Assembly: GCA_046541875.1 (NCBI GenBank) | Contig: JBKHCL010000001.1 | Location: forward strand, 5,792-69,791 | Origin: CAZFPT01 sp046541875 | GTDB taxonomy: Bacteria > Planctomycetota > Phycisphaerae > SM23-33 | DNA: 64,000 nt | Direction: 5' to 3' | The notes under the pieces: generated by a model | What the model was told of the DNA's origin: nothing | Seen by the model: only the letters and a program-made list of their open reading frames with translations | The model's database searches: none | In this document: one piece after another, positions 28,669 to 37,685 of the stretch | How the letters are laid out: every line of letters starts with the position of its first letter | How positions within the stretch are numbered: position 1 is the stretch's first letter | Position numbers and translations under genes: made by a program

Positions 28669-28795
28669 GGGCCATTCGCGGATCGCTTGAAGTCGCGGCC
28701 GGCTGAGGCGGACCTCGCCGATACAATGAACCGAACGACGCATCCAATGGCGGGCCGTCGCGGCGGCTGGTCGCCAACAGAGAGAAGGAGAGCTC

Positions 28796-29707
28796 ATGCA
28801 GAAGCAACCATTTGGCAATACAGGATTAAGTGTCACGCCCCTGGGGTTCGGAAGCGCCGAGATCGGCCAGGACTGGGTCTCGCAGGAGGAGGCGACCAAG
28901 GTGCTCCATGCGGTGCTGGACGCGGGAATCAACGTGGTGGACACCGCCGCCTGTTACGGCCAGGCAGAGCAGCGAATCGGATCTGCCATCGCCGAGAGGC
29001 GCGACGAGTACGTGCTGGTGACGAAGGTCGGCCACCAGGCCGAGGAACTGGGTCTCGAGGAGTGGACGCCCGAGTTGCTTGAGGCATCGGTGGAGCGTTC
29101 GCTGTCGCGAATGAAGACCGATCACGTGGACGTCGTGCTGATGCATTCCTGCGAGGAAGAGACGCTGGACGATCAGGAACTGCTCGCGGCGCTGCAGGCG
29201 TGCAAGCAGGCCGGCAAGACCCGGTCGATCGGCTACAGCGGCGATGCCATGGCAGCCGCCAAGGCCGTGGGAATGACGCTGTTCGACGCGATCGAAACGA
29301 GCGTGAATTTCACCGACCAGGACGCCGTCGACCGATACCTGCCCGCCGCCGAGTCGGCCGGGTTGGGCGTGCTGGCCAAACGTCCGATCGCCAACGGTTG
29401 TTGGCGCGGGCCTGAGGCGTTTGAGGGCTTCTACAGCGAGTACGTTCAGCCCTACATCGAGCGGCGAGACGCGATGGGCCTCACGCCTGAGGCGGTGGGG
29501 TTCGACGGCGACTGGGCGGAGCTGGCGCTGCGGTTCTGCCTCACCCAGCCGGGCGTGCATACAGCCATCGTGGGCAGCACGAACGCCGACCACATTCAGC
29601 AGAACGTCGAGATCGTCGAGAAGGGCCCGTTGCCCAACGACGTGAACGACGCGATTCGCAAGCTCTGGCACGAGCACAACGACGGCTCGTGGCTGGGCAA
29701 GACGTAA
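28796..29707 (+). CDS. Aldo/keto reductase
   Basis: 303 residues of the AKR TIM-barrel family, which reduces carbonyls with NADPH. The catalytic tetrad is complete: D49 and Y54 in NVVDTAACYGQAE, K77 in LVTKVGH, H117 in DVVLMHSCEE. The C-terminal part carries the cofactor loop (AIVGSTNADHIQQNV). SD AAGGAG precedes ATG 28796. It is divergent from the helicase, with a TACAAT at 28722-28727 as a likely -10. The specific substrate is not predictable. Confidence 0.92.
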   Translation: MQKQPFGNTGLSVTPLGFGSAEIGQDWVSQEEATKVLHAVLDAGINVVDTAACYGQAEQRIGSAIAERRDEYVLVTKVGHQAEELGLEEWTPELLEASVERSLSRMKTDHVDVVLMHSCEEETLDDQELLAALQACKQAGKTRSIGYSGDAMAAAKAVGMTLFDAIETSVNFTDQDAVDRYLPAAESAGLGVLAKRPIANGCWRGPEAFEGFYSEYVQPYIERRDAMGLTPEAVGFDGDWAELALRFCLTQPGVHTAIVGSTNADHIQQNVEIVEKGPLPNDVNDAIRKLWHEHNDGSWLGKT

Positions 29708-29787
29708 ACGCACCTGGCAGAGCGACTGGTCCTGCGGACGGACAACAGGATAAGACGCCTGCCACACAACGCACGAAAGGAACGATC

Positions 29788-30171
29788 ATGTCCACGCACG
29801 CGGACCGAATTACATTGGACGAAGCAGTCGAGATCACGCTGGAGAACCATGCCACCGATGAGTACGCCGATATTCTCGGTGCGTACCAGAGCGGTTGGCC
29901 GGCTGCGCATACCTATCTGCGCCCGACGGCGGCGGATCTTGACACCCAGGCGGACCTCTCCGAGGCGGCCGAAACCGAAGCCAGGGGCATTCGCGCCCAG
30001 GCGTGGATCGACCTGACCGGGGACGTTGCCAAGGTTCGGCTGAACCCGAACCTTTACGCCGACACGCCAGCCGATGAGCTTCAGCCCGAGGCCGAGCGGA
30101 TCCTCACCGAGTGGGCCTCCCGGATGCGGCGCGAGTTGGATATCCAGACACCGCCGCCCACGGCGCGTTGA
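29788..30171 (+). CDS. Hypothetical protein
   Basis: 127 residues, no family recognised. ATG 29788 follows GAAAGGAA, and an in-frame start at 29689 would overlap the reductase gene. The product is acidic, without export signal or membrane segment: TLDEAVEITLENHATDEYADI, then AAHTYLRPTAAD, and a helical C-terminal half (ELQPEAERILTEWASRMRREL). It is 80 bases behind the aldo/keto reductase on the same strand and converges with the truncated pump gene. It may be co-transcribed with the reductase. Confidence 0.65.
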   Translation: MSTHADRITLDEAVEITLENHATDEYADILGAYQSGWPAAHTYLRPTAADLDTQADLSEAAETEARGIRAQAWIDLTGDVAKVRLNPNLYADTPADELQPEAERILTEWASRMRRELDIQTPPPTAR

Positions 30172-30181
30172 TGGGGCGGCG

Positions 30182-32170
30182 TTACTGCTCCAATTTGCGC
30201 TTGGCTCGCAGGCGCGTTTCACGGATGAGGCAGTAGAGCACCGGGACCACGAGCATCGTGAGCACTTCGATGGTCATTCCGCCCATCGACGGGATGGCCA
30301 TCGGCACCATGATATCGCTGCCCCGGCCGGTGGATGTGAGAACGGGCAGCAGGGCGAGAATCGTGGTGGCCGTGGTCATCAGGCAGGCCCGCACCCGCCG
30401 TGTACCGGCAGCCACGACGGCGGCGCGGATCTCCGCGACGTTGTCCGGGTCGCGCTGCCGGAAGCTCTGTTCAAGGTACGTGCCCATCACCACGCCGTCG
30501 TCGGTGGCGATGCCCAGCAGCGCCAGGAATCCTACCCATACCGCGACGGACAGATTGACCGGGCTCATCTGGAACACGTCGCGCATGCGACGCCCGAGAA
30601 CCTCGAAGTCCCCCGCCCACGGCTGGGCGTACAGCCACAACAGGGCGAACCCGCCCGAGAAGGCTACGAAGATTCCGATGAAGATGATGCCCGTCGTGCC
30701 CACCGAGCGGAACTGCAGATAAAGAATCACGAAGATCGCCGCGCACGCGATCGGCAGGATGAAGCTCAACGTTCGATTGGCTCGCAGCTCGGCCTGGTAT
30801 GCACCGGCGAACTCGTAGGAGATTCCTTCGGGCAGCAGGAGGTCGCCCCGATCAATCGCCTGACGCAGATGCTCACGGGCGGCCTTGACGACATCCACCT
30901 CGGCCACGCCGGTTTTCCCGCCGAAGGTCACGTAGGTGACCTTGAACGTATCCTCGCTCTGGATCCGCTGGGGTCCTCGGCGGTATTGAACGTCCGCCAG
31001 TTCGGTCAGCGGGACCTGCGCGCCGGACGGGGTCGCCACGTGGATGCGTTCGAGGCGTTCCCATTCGTCCCGCAACCCGCGCGGGTACATCAGGCGAATG
31101 GCGTAGCGGCGGCGCCCTTCGATGGTCATTGAGGCCACCCGTCCGCCGACGGCGGTCTGGAGCGTTCGCAGAACCTTCGCCGCCGTCACGCCGTGCAGCT
31201 GGCGACGGGCGCGGGAGTTGGGGTCCTGCACGTCCACCACCAGGTACGGCTTTCCGACCACGCGGGAGGCGTTGACCGAGCGGGCAACCACCTCCCGAAC
31301 CGTGCGCAACTCCTGTTCGATGGCAACGGCCGCCGTTTCGAGGTCCTGGAGGTCCTCGCCGTGGACCTTCACCCCGAGCTTGGCGGTCATGCCCGTCTGG
31401 AGCATCACCAGGCGTGTTTCGATGGGCTGGAGCTTCGGGGCGCTGGTGGAACCGGGGTAGGAGGCCCGCTCGACGATCTCGTCCCAGATGTCGTCGGGCG
31501 AGTGGATGTGATCCCGCCACTGACGCACGCGCGTGCCGTCCGGCAGCGTGGCGTATTCGGGCTTGTAGTGAATGACCGTCTCGACCATCGACACCGGGGC
31601 CGGGTCGAGCGCCGAATCCACACGACCGATCTTGCCGACCACCTGCGAGACCTCCGGAATCGACTGGATCGCTCGGTCCTGGTAGGACAGCGTGTCCAGT
31701 GCCTCGGCGATGGACCCGTGCACGCTGATGGTGGGCATCCACAGGAAGCTGCCCTCATCGAGGCTGGGCATGAACTCCCTCCCGAGCCCGGGGAATTGTC
31801 GCTCGCCGTGGACCCACAGATTCGTCTGCCGCAACTCATCGTCCAGCCCGACCGGCTGGAGGGCGGTCTCGACGGGCGAAAACACCGTCGCCGCTCCCAG
31901 CCAGACCGCCAGGGCGATCACGATCAACACCGTCGGGATCGACAGGAACGCCAGCTTGTGACGCAAACACCAGCCGAGGATGGTGGGGTAGGCCCACTGG
32001 AACGCCCGGAAAAAGCCGATCAGCACGGCGATCAGGCCTCCGGTGAACAGCAGGTTGCGGGCCAGTCCGCGTTGCGGCCCCAGCGGCAGCCAGAGAATCG
32101 TCAGCACGGTGAACACCACCAGAACGATGGCGAGGTTGATGATCCACGCGCCGATCTGCCGGGTAATGCT
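30182..32170 (-). pseudogene. C-terminal half of a CusA/CzcA-type heavy-metal RND efflux pump
   Basis: The open frame encodes about 645-660 residues that match only the distal half of a CusA-like inner-membrane pump: a pair of membrane helices, the second periplasmic domain (EFMPSLDEGSFLWMPT, RVVGKPYLVVDV), then the last helices (ATDDGVVMGTYLEQSF, VRACLMTTATTILALLPVL, MAIPSMGGMTIEVLTML). The N-terminal half, with the first periplasmic domain and the proton-relay helix, is absent. The frame stays open into the end of the upstream gene but has no ATG there; GTG 32119 is the first usable start. No CusB or CusC gene is nearby. It is a remnant, a fusion scar or an assembly join. It probably cannot pump. 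Confidence 0.75.
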
Positions 32171-35100
32171 CAGTCGCTGCCCAACGGTTTCCGGGGAATC
32201 TCGCCCATCGCGGGCAGCTGTGAAAGGTCGATCAGCTCGCGGGTCTCGCCGTCGCGGGTGAGCACGAGCGTTTTCGGCTTGCTCAGTGAACCGGTCAGCC
32301 GAACGGTTTCGGTTGTGTCCCCGGCGGTGAGCTTCACGCCGGCCCCGTCATGGACCGTCTCGATGGTCGGGGCCGGTTCTTTCTTGTCCCAGGCAGCCAG
32401 CACCCACAGAATGGGCTTGCCCGGCGTGGTCTCGACGCGCAGCCAGACCTGGTATTCCCCCTCGGTCCATTCGCCGTTCCAGAAGGGCGGAACCGCCAGC
32501 GCCTTTCCGCCGGTCTTCTTCACCCGCTCGTGCCACTGATCCCTGCTCAGCCCGCCCGTCGCGTCGAGCCCGTCGATCGGCAGCGATGTCGCGCCGGCCT
32601 GGTCCATCATCGTCTGCAGTCGCTTGCGATAGTCCGCTGCCGATTCGCCCGGCCGGATCGCATACAGCGCCGGGCCCGGGCGCTTCTCGTTGGCGAGGTA
32701 ATGATACGACCGCACCTGGATGTTCGGGTCGGTCGCAGCCGCCAGATGCACGGCGATGTCCTTGTCCAACTGTCCGTCGAGGGTGATGGTGCGCCCGTTC
32801 ACCGTAGCCGATCGCGCCAGCAGGTGTACGTTGAGTTGCTGGGGCTCCTTGGCGGTGGTCTGGTCCAGCACCACGAGGTAGTCGCCCAATGCGTCGGCCT
32901 TGTCGTGTTTCACCATCGCCAGCGTCCGCCGGTGGGTGGTCTGCTGGATTTTCCGCGACGGATACCGCCGCGAGAATTCGTGGTCGTGCGGGTCGATCGG
33001 GCTCATCGTCAGGTGCGACGAGGTCCGCTCAGCCACCACCACGTCGGCAAGCTTGCTGGTTTCGAACGCGCCCACGCGGGCCGTCCCCCAGAGCTGTTCG
33101 TGGGCGGTGACGGGCTTGTTCCGCGCGTTGTGGCGAACGGTTCCCTGGCGGCCGAACGTCATGGAATTGTGCAGGCAGGCGTGGTCCGCTCGGGGGTGAT
33201 ACGAGCAGTTGTAGTCCAGCGAGATCGGCGTCCGTCCCGAATAGAAGTGATACGCCAGCTCGTCGTTGTGATAATGCCCGCGGGCCGGGCCGGCCTTGAG
33301 ACTGCAGAACGACTCGCCCGCGGTTCCGAACTCGTCCCGCAGGATCGCTCCGAACCCATAGAACGCCTGGGAGGACCAGTCCATCTCCGCCGCGTCCGTC
33401 GGCTGGATGGACAGGTCGGTCTCCAGGACGGCCTCTTTCAGCGAGGGCTCCCACCGGCCGCCGTACATGCCGCTGTCGATCAGGAGCTGCCACGTGCCCA
33501 TCATCTCCGAGGCGAAGGCGGGGTCCTTGCGGCTGTAGTAGTCAGCCAGGCGGGCGAAGCCGAACTTCATCCCCGACGTCCAACGGTGCGTATCGCCGTG
33601 GGGCGCCTCGTGTCGCATCCCGATCCGGGAATCCGGCGGCGTGATGAGCTTGCGATGCCACACCCCCGTCGCCCGTGTCATCGGGTTGGAGGTGATGGGG
33701 TTGCCGTACCCGGTGTTGGCGATCACCCTGGCCACCTTCAGCTGCAGGTTCAGCGAGTAGCCCGAATAGCCCGGACACTCCCAGCCGACCCCGTCGGGCT
33801 TGAGCAGCACGCGGGCGAGGTCGTCGCGGAAGTTCCGCAGACCGAACTCCAGCCATTCGTCGCTGTGGGGATGGTCGCGCAGCGCCGCCCCGGCGTAGAG
33901 GGCAACGATGTACTTGTCCGTGTGGAAGTTCGGGTTGCCCGGATTCCACCCATTGTGCCAGCCCGGCCAATGGTCCGGGTCGGAGAAGATATACCCCGCC
34001 GCCGCCTGGATGGGCCCGCCGATGGGCGAACCGGCGGCGTAGAGGTCCGGCCAGCCCCAGCCATGCACGCGACGGGTGTACGTGGTGGGGTTGAGGAAGT
34101 CGTCCTGGTACCGCCGCCCGATCCAGATGCCCACATCGGGCAGCTTGCCGCCGCCGGATTCACCCTCGGTGATGAACGCCAGCAGCTTCGCGTCCGTCCC
34201 GCGGAGAGTCTTGCCGATGCGCTTGCGCTGCTTCTTCGCGCGATCCAGGCGCGTCTTGAGCTCGGCTTTGCGCTTGTCGTCGTCGGCCTGCTTGAGCTTG
34301 GTCTGCAGGTCGGCGATGTCGGCTTCGAGCTTCTTGGCCTGGGCGGCTGCGTCGATGAGTCGTTGTTTCGTTCGCTTCATCGCCCGCGTGACGCCTGTCT
34401 GTTCGCCGCTCTGCCAGTCCTTCTTGATGCGATCGAGTCGCTCCGGCGACATGAGAATATGCGGACCTGCCTTCGTCGGGTCGCGCTTCCAGTGCAGGAT
34501 GTACTTGTTCATCTCCGCCACCAGCGTCCAGTCGGTGTGGCGGCGGATGAGCCCGTTGAGCTTGTTGGTGCTGTCGAATCGTTTTCGCGGTCCGGCGACA
34601 ATTGCATACGACCGCTGGCCGTAGTGCTTCCCGCCGCCGCTGCCGGTGTGCAACGGAAACTCGTACCACCCGCGATTTCCGTCGGCGACGTGGCCCTGGA
34701 TGATGCCCTGATACGGCGAGACCCACTTGCCGGCGAACGTCGCGACGATGCCCACGCACGGGGCGTTCGGGTCGTCGGGATTCTTGCCTCCCGACGTCAG
34801 CAGGAGTTCCTGTGCTCCACCGCCGCGCTGCGTCCAGCGAGGCTGAAGACGCGCGTACTCCCGACCCTTCTGGATGTCGCGGGGTTTCGCTTCGCCGACG
34901 TTCAGGCTCGTGTTGCCCCCGAAGCTGTCGTACTCGAACCAGCGAACGCGCAGCGTCGTGTCCACCTTCATCGATTCGCCCGGTTTGCCGAGCTTCTCCT
35001 TGCCGAAATGCAGCTCGTGTCCGGCCTCGTCGGGCAGGTGATAGCGCTCGACGAGTTCCACCCACGGGTCGCCCATGACCATCCGCAGCACGACGCGATA

Positions 35101-35820
35101 GTGCGGCGATTCCTGCGGGACCATCTCGGTGGGAATCTCGTTGGGCTTGTAGGTGTGCGAGCGTTTTCCCGGCGTCATGGGGACAGCCGGCGTCTTACCG
35201 CTGACCTTCGCGCCCTCGAAGTCGTATTCGATCGCCACGTCACAGAATACCGGACCTTGGCGAAGGACCTTGATGCGCGACCGGCTGACCTTGGCAAACC
35301 CGCTGAACTTCGCCCGGCCGAACGAGGTATGTCGCCCGTCCAGCCCCAGCCCGGAAAACCAGTGCTTTGCGTCCTTGAGCGGAACGCCGCCGCCCTTGGC
35401 GGTGAACTCCTGCAGCACGAGCGACAGCCGACCGTTACCGAGGACAACGAACCTCCCGTCCCGTTTGACGCTCAGCGGCGAGTACTCCTTGCCCGGACGA
35501 ACGACCACCTGCGTGCCCGACTCGCTCCGGCCGTCCCGCTTGGGCACGGTGGCGACGAACCACAGGCGATCGACCTTGGTTCCGTCGCGTTTGGTCGCCT
35601 GTTCAAGCTGGGCCGGGCGGGTTTCGCCGTTCATCGTCACGGTCCAGTCCTCATCGGCGTCCAGCGTACCTGCCGGGAAGTCCTTGTGTGTCAGCTCCCA
35701 GGGCCAGTGGAGGTTCAGCGGGTTCTGAATCGTGAAGGTGTGGACGTCGTCGGCCGACGCGGAAAAGGGGGCCGCAATAACGGTGAGAACAGCGATGCCC
35801 AGCAGCAGAGTGTGTCGCAT
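32170..35820 (-). CDS. Very large exported heparinase II/III-like protein
   Basis: 1216 residues. ATG 35820 has AAAGG eight bases upstream, and a signal peptide follows (LLLGIAVLTVIAAPFSASADD). The first third is beta-rich. Residues about 465-550 are a charged coiled coil (IADLQTKLKQADDDKRKAEL). An alpha-toroid region follows, and then the heparinase II/III-type sandwich with GHYHNDELAYHFYSGRTPIS and HACLHNSMTFG. Such enzymes cleave acidic polysaccharides by beta-elimination. I infer the class but not the substrate. The coiled-coil insert is unusual for the family. The stop lies within 52 bases of the truncated pump frame. The leader carries a stable UUCG hairpin. Confidence 0.8.
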   Translation of the reverse strand: MRHTLLLGIAVLTVIAAPFSASADDVHTFTIQNPLNLHWPWELTHKDFPAGTLDADEDWTVTMNGETRPAQLEQATKRDGTKVDRLWFVATVPKRDGRSESGTQVVVRPGKEYSPLSVKRDGRFVVLGNGRLSLVLQEFTAKGGGVPLKDAKHWFSGLGLDGRHTSFGRAKFSGFAKVSRSRIKVLRQGPVFCDVAIEYDFEGAKVSGKTPAVPMTPGKRSHTYKPNEIPTEMVPQESPHYRVVLRMVMGDPWVELVERYHLPDEAGHELHFGKEKLGKPGESMKVDTTLRVRWFEYDSFGGNTSLNVGEAKPRDIQKGREYARLQPRWTQRGGGAQELLLTSGGKNPDDPNAPCVGIVATFAGKWVSPYQGIIQGHVADGNRGWYEFPLHTGSGGGKHYGQRSYAIVAGPRKRFDSTNKLNGLIRRHTDWTLVAEMNKYILHWKRDPTKAGPHILMSPERLDRIKKDWQSGEQTGVTRAMKRTKQRLIDAAAQAKKLEADIADLQTKLKQADDDKRKAELKTRLDRAKKQRKRIGKTLRGTDAKLLAFITEGESGGGKLPDVGIWIGRRYQDDFLNPTTYTRRVHGWGWPDLYAAGSPIGGPIQAAAGYIFSDPDHWPGWHNGWNPGNPNFHTDKYIVALYAGAALRDHPHSDEWLEFGLRNFRDDLARVLLKPDGVGWECPGYSGYSLNLQLKVARVIANTGYGNPITSNPMTRATGVWHRKLITPPDSRIGMRHEAPHGDTHRWTSGMKFGFARLADYYSRKDPAFASEMMGTWQLLIDSGMYGGRWEPSLKEAVLETDLSIQPTDAAEMDWSSQAFYGFGAILRDEFGTAGESFCSLKAGPARGHYHNDELAYHFYSGRTPISLDYNCSYHPRADHACLHNSMTFGRQGTVRHNARNKPVTAHEQLWGTARVGAFETSKLADVVVAERTSSHLTMSPIDPHDHEFSRRYPSRKIQQTTHRRTLAMVKHDKADALGDYLVVLDQTTAKEPQQLNVHLLARSATVNGRTITLDGQLDKDIAVHLAAATDPNIQVRSYHYLANEKRPGPALYAIRPGESAADYRKRLQTMMDQAGATSLPIDGLDATGGLSRDQWHERVKKTGGKALAVPPFWNGEWTEGEYQVWLRVETTPGKPILWVLAAWDKKEPAPTIETVHDGAGVKLTAGDTTETVRLTGSLSKPKTLVLTRDGETRELIDLSQLPAMGEIPRKPLGSD

Positions 35821-35858
35821 GGCAGTGACCTTTCGTCGGAGAACAAAAACGAACATGG

Positions 35859-35876
35859 GTTCGCCCGAAGGCGAAC
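35859..35876 (-). other. Stable UUCG stem-loop in the leader of the heparinase-like gene
   Basis: On the transcript: GTTCGCC, TTCG, GGCGAAC, a 7-bp stem with the extra-stable C(UUCG)G loop, 39 bases upstream of the start codon. A T-rich run (GTTTTTG) follows eight bases later, so weak attenuation is possible. Confidence 0.5.
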
Positions 35877-35937
35877 ACCTGCCATGGTATCAGGCATCGC
35901 CCGGCGTTGCACGGCCTGCAGCATGTTTGCCCGTTCG

Positions 35938-35960
35938 CGGCAGGGGGGTATGCGGTCCTG
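35938..35960 (+). repeat. Dispersed repeat, copy 2
   Basis: Begins CGGCAGGGGGGTATGCGG and ends TCCTG. It matches 18937-18958 except for one substitution and one extra G. Confidence 0.4.
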
Positions 35961-36114
35961 AGGCTGGGCGCTTATGCAGAATCACGGGCGGGGAGGCCTG
36001 TGATGCGAAAAGCGGCAAACGCGTTGACGTCTCCGCCGACGCACGATAGAACAAACACCAGCGGCGCGAGAGCGGTTCGCCCTCTGCGCCCCGCCTGCCG
36101 ACCAGCAGGCCGAC

Positions 36115-36188
36115 GCGCCGGTAGCTCAGCAGGATAGAGCGGCGGTTTCCTAAACCGCAGGTCGTGGGTTCGAGTCCCGCCCGGCGTA
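36115..36188 (+). tRNA. tRNA-Arg (anticodon CCT)
   Basis: Full cloverleaf by hand: acceptor GCGCCGG/CCGGCGT (first pair G-U), D stem GCTC/GAGC, anticodon stem GCGGT/ACCGC with loop TTCCTAA, 5-base variable loop, T stem GTGGG/CCCGC with loop TTCGAGT, discriminator A. It reads codon AGG. CCA is not encoded. Length 74. Confidence 0.95.
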
Positions 36189-36251
36189 GTTCCCCCGCCG
36201 GAGCGATTCCCTTTCGCCCTCGGCGGATCCTGAACGCTCCTGGAGGCACCC

Positions 36252-37685
36252 ATGAAACGCACACCGACTGTTCTCTGCCTGATCCTTGCGGGGGTCGGCA
36301 TGCTCATGGCCATCGGCTGCAACGGGGAAGAAGAAACTCCCGTCGCCGCAGCCCGTCGCGAGAAGGTCGATGCCGCCGTCCGTGAGAAGCACGGCCGATC
36401 GCTCGAAGACCTGCCCGAGGTCACGCTGGTGGTCATCAGTCCCAACAACCGCAACATCGAACGCGAGTTCGCCGAAGCGTTCAGCCTGCACCACGCCATC
36501 GAGCATGGCCGGCGCGTAACCATCGACTACCGCGACGTGTCGGGCGGGGGAAACGCCATCCTGGACAACCTCCGCAAGACCTACGCCGGCTCGAAGGAGA
36601 AAGTCAAATCGGCCGGCATCGACATCGTCTGGGGCGGCGGGGAAGACAACTTCATGAAGATGACGGACGAGGGAATCCTCCAGCCGATGACGATTCCCGA
36701 GAGCTTCAGGGAGCACGTCCCAGCCGTCTTCGGCGGGCTGCCCATGTATGACCAGGATGGCCACTGGGCGGGGACGGCCATCAGCGCGTTCGGCATTCTG
36801 TACAACAAGGGCATGCTGGACCGCCTCAAACTGGCCCACCCGCGGACGTGGGACGACCTGGGCGAAGGGAAGTACTTCGACCTGGTCGTGCTGGCCGACC
36901 CCACCCAGAGCAGCTCAGCGGCGGCAGTGAACGAAATGGTCGTCCAGTCGGGCAAGGATTGGCCCGACGGGTGGGCAAAGCTGCTGGACATCCTGGGCAA
37001 CGCGAAGAAGTTCTTTACCGGCGCCTCGGACGCCGCCAACGCGGTAACCAGCATCGCCCCGGTCGCCACGTGCATCGATTTCTACGGGTCGATGCGCGTC
37101 AGCCGACACCCCGAGCAACTGGAGTACGTCTCGCCGGCCGGTCAGACCGCGCTGACGCCGGACCCGATCGGCATTCTCAAGAACCCGCCTCATCCGGAGT
37201 TGGCCCAGCGGTTCGTGGACTTCGTGCTGTCGCGTCGCGGGCAGGCGCTGTGGGCCTTGCCGGTGGGGGCCCACCACGGACCGGTGCATAAGCCGCTGTT
37301 TCGCACGCCGATCCGACGGGACGTGTTCACCGCTTACAAGGGCAAGCTGCTGGGCGGGATCTCCGACCCGTTCGCAACCGGCGAGGAGATGAAGCTGGAC
37401 CTGCAGATGCGGAATGTCCGCTTCGGGCTGCTGCGACACCTCGTGCGGGCGGCGGCACTGGACAACCGCGAGGGGCTCAAACAGGCCAAGAAGGCCCTGA
37501 TCGAGAGCAACTTCGAGGCGACCCGGGCGAGGCTCTTCTACGCCTTGCCGCCCAACGTGCGGACCCGCGAGCAGATCGAACAGATCGCCCCGCAGCTGCT
37601 CGACGATACGGACCGCGACAGGATCGTCACGGGCTGGTCCACCTTCTTCCGCGAGCAATACCGCAAGGTGATCGATCTGCCGTGA
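36252..37685 (+). CDS. ABC transporter substrate-binding lipoprotein (Fe(III)/polyamine type)
   Basis: 477 residues. The signal ends in a lipobox-like MAIGC (C23), so it is anchored in the membrane. The fold is that of family 1 solute-binding proteins: VTLVVISPNNRNIEREF, IDIVWGGGEDNFMKM, WAGTAISAFGILYNKGML, LADPTQSSSAA, then FVDFVLSRRGQALWALP. The pattern Q/W/F-LSRRGQ and TxSSSA is typical of ferric-iron binding proteins. About 130 residues after the core are helical and unusual for the family. TGGAGG lies before ATG 36252. The stop overlaps the permease start (GTGA), so they form one operon. The ligand is unproven. Confidence 0.88.
   Translation: MKRTPTVLCLILAGVGMLMAIGCNGEEETPVAAARREKVDAAVREKHGRSLEDLPEVTLVVISPNNRNIEREFAEAFSLHHAIEHGRRVTIDYRDVSGGGNAILDNLRKTYAGSKEKVKSAGIDIVWGGGEDNFMKMTDEGILQPMTIPESFREHVPAVFGGLPMYDQDGHWAGTAISAFGILYNKGMLDRLKLAHPRTWDDLGEGKYFDLVVLADPTQSSSAAAVNEMVVQSGKDWPDGWAKLLDILGNAKKFFTGASDAANAVTSIAPVATCIDFYGSMRVSRHPEQLEYVSPAGQTALTPDPIGILKNPPHPELAQRFVDFVLSRRGQALWALPVGAHHGPVHKPLFRTPIRRDVFTAYKGKLLGGISDPFATGEEMKLDLQMRNVRFGLLRHLVRAAALDNREGLKQAKKALIESNFEATRARLFYALPPNVRTREQIEQIAPQLLDDTDRDRIVTGWSTFFREQYRKVIDLP

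Larger units (their letters stand above)
35821..36114. other. Gap between the heparinase-like gene and tRNA-Arg
   Basis: No protein gene seen. It holds the UUCG hairpin, a copy of a dispersed repeat at 35938-35960, and the upstream region of the tRNA. No clear tRNA promoter could be picked. Confidence 0.4.

Noticed and set aside
32350..35961. Open frame of about 1200 codons on the plus strand opposite the heparinase-like gene
   Set aside because: Same reason: His/Arg/Gly-rich translation without motifs, opposite a gene with signal peptide and family motifs.
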